The translations under genes and the position numbers were made by a program. Of a stretch of DNA of 64,000 bases, positions 60,634 to 64,000 are shown piece after piece. The stretch spans positions 62,001-126,000 of the forward strand of contig NZ_JAVRIB010000002.1 of assembly GCF_031846275.1 (NCBI RefSeq), given 5' to 3'. The notes below the pieces were generated by a model. It was not told the origin of the DNA and did no database searches. It saw only the letters and a program-made list of their open reading frames with translations. Every line of letters begins with the position of its first letter. Positions within the stretch are counted from its first letter, which is position 1. This DNA comes from Spectribacter hydrogenoxidans. Lineage in GTDB: Bacteria > Pseudomonadota > Gammaproteobacteria > Nevskiales > Salinisphaeraceae.

Positions 60634-61095
60634 TTGGCCGACGATCCTGCCGACGCCGATGTATCCACCGTGCGCGAGCACGGCATCAAGCTGCTCGCCC
60701 GGCGTGAACACGCCCCGCGCGAGCTCGAGCGCAAGCTGCGCGATCGCGGCTATGCGGCCGACACAGTGTCCGAGGCGCTGGCCGACCTGATCCGCGACGA
60801 TCTGCTCAGCGAATCCCGCTACGCGGAGTCCTTCGCCCGGCAGCGCGCCGAACGCGGCCAGGGGCGGGTGCGCATCCAGGCGGAACTCACCCAGCGCGGG
60901 ATCGGCGACGGCCATATCGAGCAGGCGCTGGCCGAGCTGGACGTGGACTGGGCTGCCTCCGCCCGGGCGCAGCGGAGGAAGCGTTTCGGCCCCGATCTGC
61001 CCGACACCCTGCGTGAGCGGGCGCGCCAGACCCGCTTTCTGCAGCAGCGGGGATTCGACAGCGACGACATCCGCGCCGCGCTGCGCAGCGAATAG
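60634..61095 (+). CDS. recX: Regulatory protein RecX
   Basis: RecX binds RecA filaments and limits their activity. The 153-residue protein has the three-helix repeats typical of the family: LLARREHAPRELERKLRDRGY, then LIRDDLLSESRYAESFARQR near residue 50, GRVRIQAELTQRGIG near 75, and the third repeat ARQTRFLQQRGFDSDDIRAALR at the end. The start is probably TTG 60634, 11 bases after the recA stop; GTG 60670 (VREHGIKL) is an alternative. It probably shares recA's SOS-controlled transcript. Confidence 0.92.
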   Translation: MADDPADADVSTVREHGIKLLARREHAPRELERKLRDRGYAADTVSEALADLIRDDLLSESRYAESFARQRAERGQGRVRIQAELTQRGIGDGHIEQALAELDVDWAASARAQRRKRFGPDLPDTLRERARQTRFLQQRGFDSDDIRAALRSE

Positions 61096-61173
61096 CGGGC
61101 TCCTCTCGTTCATCATCGATTCAGCCACTCGCAGTCAGTCTGTCAGCGCGACATGAACGCGATGGAGTGGATC

Positions 61174-61407
61174 ATGACTTATCGAAATCTGGGTCTGGCA
61201 CTGGTGGCGGCGCTGGCGGTGGCCGGGTGCAGCCGTTCGTTCGTGGGTGGCGCGGCGGTGGGCGCGGGCACCGCGGGCGTGGCCTACGAGGTGTACAACA
61301 AGGAGAAGCTCGACGACATTGAGGACGACTATCGCGCCGGGCGTATCGACCGCGAGGAATACCAGCGTCGCCGCGACGAAGTGGGTGATCGTTCACTCGT
61401 TTACTAG
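61174..61407 (+). CDS. Small lipoprotein with glycine-rich and SHOCT-like segments
   Basis: The 77-residue product starts at ATG 61174, six bases after GGAG. It has a lipoprotein signal peptide ending AVAGC, a glycine-rich stretch (FVGGAAVGAGTAGVAYE) and a charged helix DDYRAGRIDREEYQRRRDEV resembling SHOCT-type short C-terminal domains. Function is unknown. It lies between recX and alaS, which are often adjacent, so it is an insertion into a conserved order. An upstream in-frame ATG at 61153 would add seven residues. Confidence 0.65.
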   Translation: MTYRNLGLALVAALAVAGCSRSFVGGAAVGAGTAGVAYEVYNKEKLDDIEDDYRAGRIDREEYQRRRDEVGDRSLVY

Positions 61408-61507
61408 CCTGTTTCGGTGAGGCCGCCGGCGCCCGGCAGTGGCGCGGCCGGCGCGTGCTTCGGTACCATGACGCACTATTTCGGGACCGGAGCTCAAGCA
61501 AGCCGCC

Positions 61508-64000
61508 ATGATGGGCACGAACGCGCTGCGCGCGGCATTTCTGGATTACTTTGCGAACAAGCAGCACCAGGTGGTGCCGTCCTCCCCGCTGATCCCCGGT
61601 ACCGACCCCACCCTGCTGTTCACCAACGCCGGCATGGTGCCCTTCAAGGATGTGTTCCTGGGGCGCGAGGCGCGTGACTACACCCGCGCGGCCAGCTCCC
61701 AGCGCTGCGTGCGCGCCGGTGGCAAGCACAATGATCTGGAGAATGTCGGCTATACCGCCCGGCATCACACCTTCTTCGAGATGCTGGGCAACTTCAGCTT
61801 CGGCGACTACTTCAAGCGCGAGGCCATCGGCTACGCCTGGGAGTTCCTGACCGTCGAACTCGGCCTGCCGCCGGAAAAGCTCTGGATCACGGTGTACGAA
61901 GAGGACGAGGACGCCGCGGCCATCTGGCTCGACGAAATCGGCGTCAGCCCGGATCGCTTTTCGCGCATCGGCGCCGCCGACAATTTCTGGTCCATGGGCG
62001 ACACCGGCCCCTGCGGCCCCTGTTCCGAAATCTTCTACGACCACGGGGCGCACATTCCCGGCGGCCCGCCCGGCACGCCGGAAGAAGATGGCGACCGCTA
62101 CGTGGAAATCTGGAACCTGGTTTTCATGCAGTACAACCGCCAGGCCGACGGCAGCATGGAAGATCTGCCCAAGCCCTCGGTGGATACCGGTATGGGCCTG
62201 GAACGGATTGCCGCGGTTCTGCAGGGCACCCACGATAACTACGGCATCGACCTGTTCCGCACGCTGATGGCCGCCACCGCCGAGGCGGTGGGCTGCGATC
62301 TGGACGATCCGGAGCGCCAGGCCTCGCTCAAGGTGGTGGCCGATCACATCCGGGCCACCGCATTCCTGATTGCCGACGGCGTGTTGCCCGCCAACGAGGG
62401 CCGCGGCTACGTGCTGCGCCGGATCATGCGGCGGGCCATCCGGCACGGCCACAAGCTGGGGGCCACCGAGGCCTTCTTCCACAAGCTGGTGGCGCCGTTG
62501 ACCGACGAGATGGGCGAGGCCTTCCCGGAACTGGCTGCGGCCAGGGCCCATGTCGAGAAGGTGGTGGCACAGGAGGAAAGCCGCTTCGCCGAGACCCTGG
62601 CCCAGGGCATGACCATTCTGGATAACGCCATCGCCGATCTGTCCGGCAAGACGCTGGACGGCGAGACGGTGTTCAAGCTGTACGACACCTACGGCTTCCC
62701 GGTCGATCTGACCGCCGACGTGGCCCGCGAACGGGGCCTGCGCGTCGATCAGGAAGGCTTCGATCGCGAAATGGCCGCGCAGCGGGAACGCGCGCGGGCA
62801 GCCAGCCGTTTCAGCGTGGACTACACCCAGGCCGTGGACGTGGCCGGCACCACCCGGTTCACCGGCTACGGCGCGGTGGAGGACGCCGGTCAGGTGATCG
62901 GCCTGCTGCGCGACGGCCAGCCGGTGGATCGCCTGGCCGAGGGCGAGGAAGGCGTGGTGATTCTCGACGTCACCCCGTTCTACGGCGAATCCGGCGGCCA
63001 GATCGGCGACGCCGGCCTGCTGGAATCGGCCGGGGCGCTGTTCGAGGTGGTCGACACCCAGAAGGCCGACGGCAAACACCTGCATGTCGGCCGGGTGAGC
63101 GGCGGGGAACTGGCCATGGGCGAGACCGTGCACGCACGTGTCGACGCCGAGCGCCGCGCCGCCATCGAGCTCAATCACACCAGCACCCACCTGGTGCACG
63201 CGGCCCTGCGCGAGATTCTGGGGACCCACGTCCGGCAGAAGGGGTCGCTGGTGGCGCCCGACCGTCTGCGTTTCGATTTCGCCCACTACGAGCCGGTCAC
63301 ACCCGACCTGCTGGCGGATATCGAATCCCGCGTGAATCAGCAGATACGCGCCGACATCGAGGGCGAGTTCTTCGAGACCACCTACGACGACGCCATCGCC
63401 CGCGGGGCGCTGGCCTTCTTCGGCGAGAAGTACGGCGACCGCGTGCGGGTGGTGCGCTTCAGCGACGACTCCATGGAGCTGTGCGGCGGCACCCACGTCA
63501 ACCGCAGCGGCGAGATCGGCCTGTTCCGCTTCAGCGAGGAACGCGGCGTGGCCGCCGGGGTCCGCCGCATCGAAGCCCAGACCGGTGGCAGCGCGATACA
63601 GCGTATCCGCGAGCAGGAGTCACGCCTGGAGCGCATCGCCGCGGCCCTCAAGACCCAGCCCGCCGAGGTCGAGGACCGCCTGGACAAGACGCTGGACCGA
63701 CTGGCGAAGCTGGAAAAACAGGTCGAACAGCTTGGAGCGCAGATGGCGTCCGCCAAGGGCGGTGATCTGGCCGGCAAGGCGGTGGATATCGACGGCGTAC
63801 AGGTGCTGGCCGAGCGGCTGGACGGCGCCGATCGCAAGACCCTGCGCGACACCCTGGATGCCCTCAAGAACAAGCTGGGCAGTGCGCTGATCGTGCTGGC
63901 GGCGGTCGAGGACGGCAAGGTCGCGCTGATTGCGGGCGCAAGCAAGGACCTGGCTGACCGGCTGCCGGCCGGCGAGCTGGTCAATTTCGTGGCCGAACAG
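61508..64000 (+). CDS. alaS: Alanyl-tRNA synthetase, 3' end cut by window edge
   Basis: AlaRS charges tRNA-Ala and edits mischarged Ser and Gly. From ATG 61508, 831 codons are visible and the frame is open to the window end; full proteins are about 870 residues. Motifs include LRAAFLDYFANKQHQVVPSS at the start, GMVPFKDVFLG near residue 40, HTFFEMLGNFSFGDYFK near 85, VDTGMGLERIAAVLQG near 230, the editing-site HxxxH in ELNHTSTHLVHAALREIL near 560, and MELCGGTHVNRSGEIGLF near 660. The C-Ala domain is partly present. An alternative start is the next ATG at 61511. No long competing frame on the minus strand is considered real. Confidence 0.97.
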   Translation, partial: MMGTNALRAAFLDYFANKQHQVVPSSPLIPGTDPTLLFTNAGMVPFKDVFLGREARDYTRAASSQRCVRAGGKHNDLENVGYTARHHTFFEMLGNFSFGDYFKREAIGYAWEFLTVELGLPPEKLWITVYEEDEDAAAIWLDEIGVSPDRFSRIGAADNFWSMGDTGPCGPCSEIFYDHGAHIPGGPPGTPEEDGDRYVEIWNLVFMQYNRQADGSMEDLPKPSVDTGMGLERIAAVLQGTHDNYGIDLFRTLMAATAEAVGCDLDDPERQASLKVVADHIRATAFLIADGVLPANEGRGYVLRRIMRRAIRHGHKLGATEAFFHKLVAPLTDEMGEAFPELAAARAHVEKVVAQEESRFAETLAQGMTILDNAIADLSGKTLDGETVFKLYDTYGFPVDLTADVARERGLRVDQEGFDREMAAQRERARAASRFSVDYTQAVDVAGTTRFTGYGAVEDAGQVIGLLRDGQPVDRLAEGEEGVVILDVTPFYGESGGQIGDAGLLESAGALFEVVDTQKADGKHLHVGRVSGGELAMGETVHARVDAERRAAIELNHTSTHLVHAALREILGTHVRQKGSLVAPDRLRFDFAHYEPVTPDLLADIESRVNQQIRADIEGEFFETTYDDAIARGALAFFGEKYGDRVRVVRFSDDSMELCGGTHVNRSGEIGLFRFSEERGVAAGVRRIEAQTGGSAIQRIREQESRLERIAAALKTQPAEVEDRLDKTLDRLAKLEKQVEQLGAQMASAKGGDLAGKAVDIDGVQVLAERLDGADRKTLRDTLDALKNKLGSALIVLAAVEDGKVALIAGASKDLADRLPAGELVNFVAEQ

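Noticed and set aside
61172..63496. Very long open frame on the minus strand (about 770 codons)
   Set aside because: It lies opposite alaS, has no recognisable domains and reflects the high GC content, which removes stop codons from antisense frames.

Overview
The window is about 64 kb of GC-rich (estimated near 65-68 %) chromosome from a gammaproteobacterium. The evidence is gene order. The blocks dapF-DUF484-xerC, hslV-hslU, ubiE-ubiJ-ubiB, envC-rhodanese-secB-gpsA, mutS / cinA-recA-recX-alaS and rph-rdgB-hemW are all typical of that class. The lipid-oriented accessory genes (acyl-CoA ligases, wax ester synthase, PHA synthase and depolymerase, DUF1302 outer-membrane protein, Baeyer-Villiger monooxygenase, P450) recall hydrocarbon- or lipid-using lineages such as Nevskiales/Salinisphaerales. 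That placement is inference. No rRNA, tRNA, CRISPR array, insertion sequence or prophage was seen.

Layout. 1-7.2 kb: a partial PAP2-like membrane protein, queA, a tandem thioredoxin-fold protein, two envelope proteins, a DUF1302 barrel with a long hairpin-rich leader, and an SRPBCC/rhodanese pair. 7.3-17.0 kb: an acyl-CoA dehydrogenase, then a catabolic cluster of BVMO, TetR regulator, iron-type alcohol dehydrogenase, P450, acyl-CoA synthetase and metallo-beta-lactamase-fold hydrolase. Both promoters of the cluster carry a similar AAAAC-N4-GTTnT inverted repeat, a likely TetR operator. 17.1-24.8 kb: wax ester synthase, a frameshifted short-chain dehydrogenase, a GlxA-type regulator, two methyltransferases, an AlkK-type acyl-CoA ligase and a small lipoprotein.

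24.9-31.1 kb is a long minus-strand run: a putative metalloprotease-like protein, rph, rdgB, hemW, a CPXCG protein, malic enzyme and citrate synthase. 31.1-39.9 kb: a lipoprotein, a 10-TM metal exporter, a lipoprotein/fadD/yihY group, and PHA synthase with PHA depolymerase. 39.9-43.6 kb: an unusual two-domain QueD-like protein, Trm112, a MerC-domain protein, a copper chaperone, dapF and DUF484. 43.6-64 kb is mostly housekeeping: xerC, hslVU, ubiEJB, ctp protease, envC, secB, gpsA, a CDP-alcohol phosphatidyltransferase with a HAD phosphatase, mutS, pncC, recA (with LexA box), recX and alaS (cut by the window end).

How the genes work together. The P450/ADH/BVMO/hydrolase/acyl-CoA synthetase set can be read as a route from a hydrocarbon or alicyclic compound through alcohol, ketone and ester/lactone to an acyl-CoA. 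The acyl-CoA could enter beta-oxidation or be stored as PHA or wax ester by the synthases encoded nearby. Malic enzyme and citrate synthase form an apparent operon at a central-carbon branch point. Two dispersed intergenic repeat families (a GTAGG-type REP element and a TCATTGCGAG-type element) are visible. The strongest candidates for something undescribed are the TetR-controlled oxidation cluster, the two-domain QueD homologue with complementary active-site halves, the HEGGH protein, and the structured leader of the DUF1302 gene.
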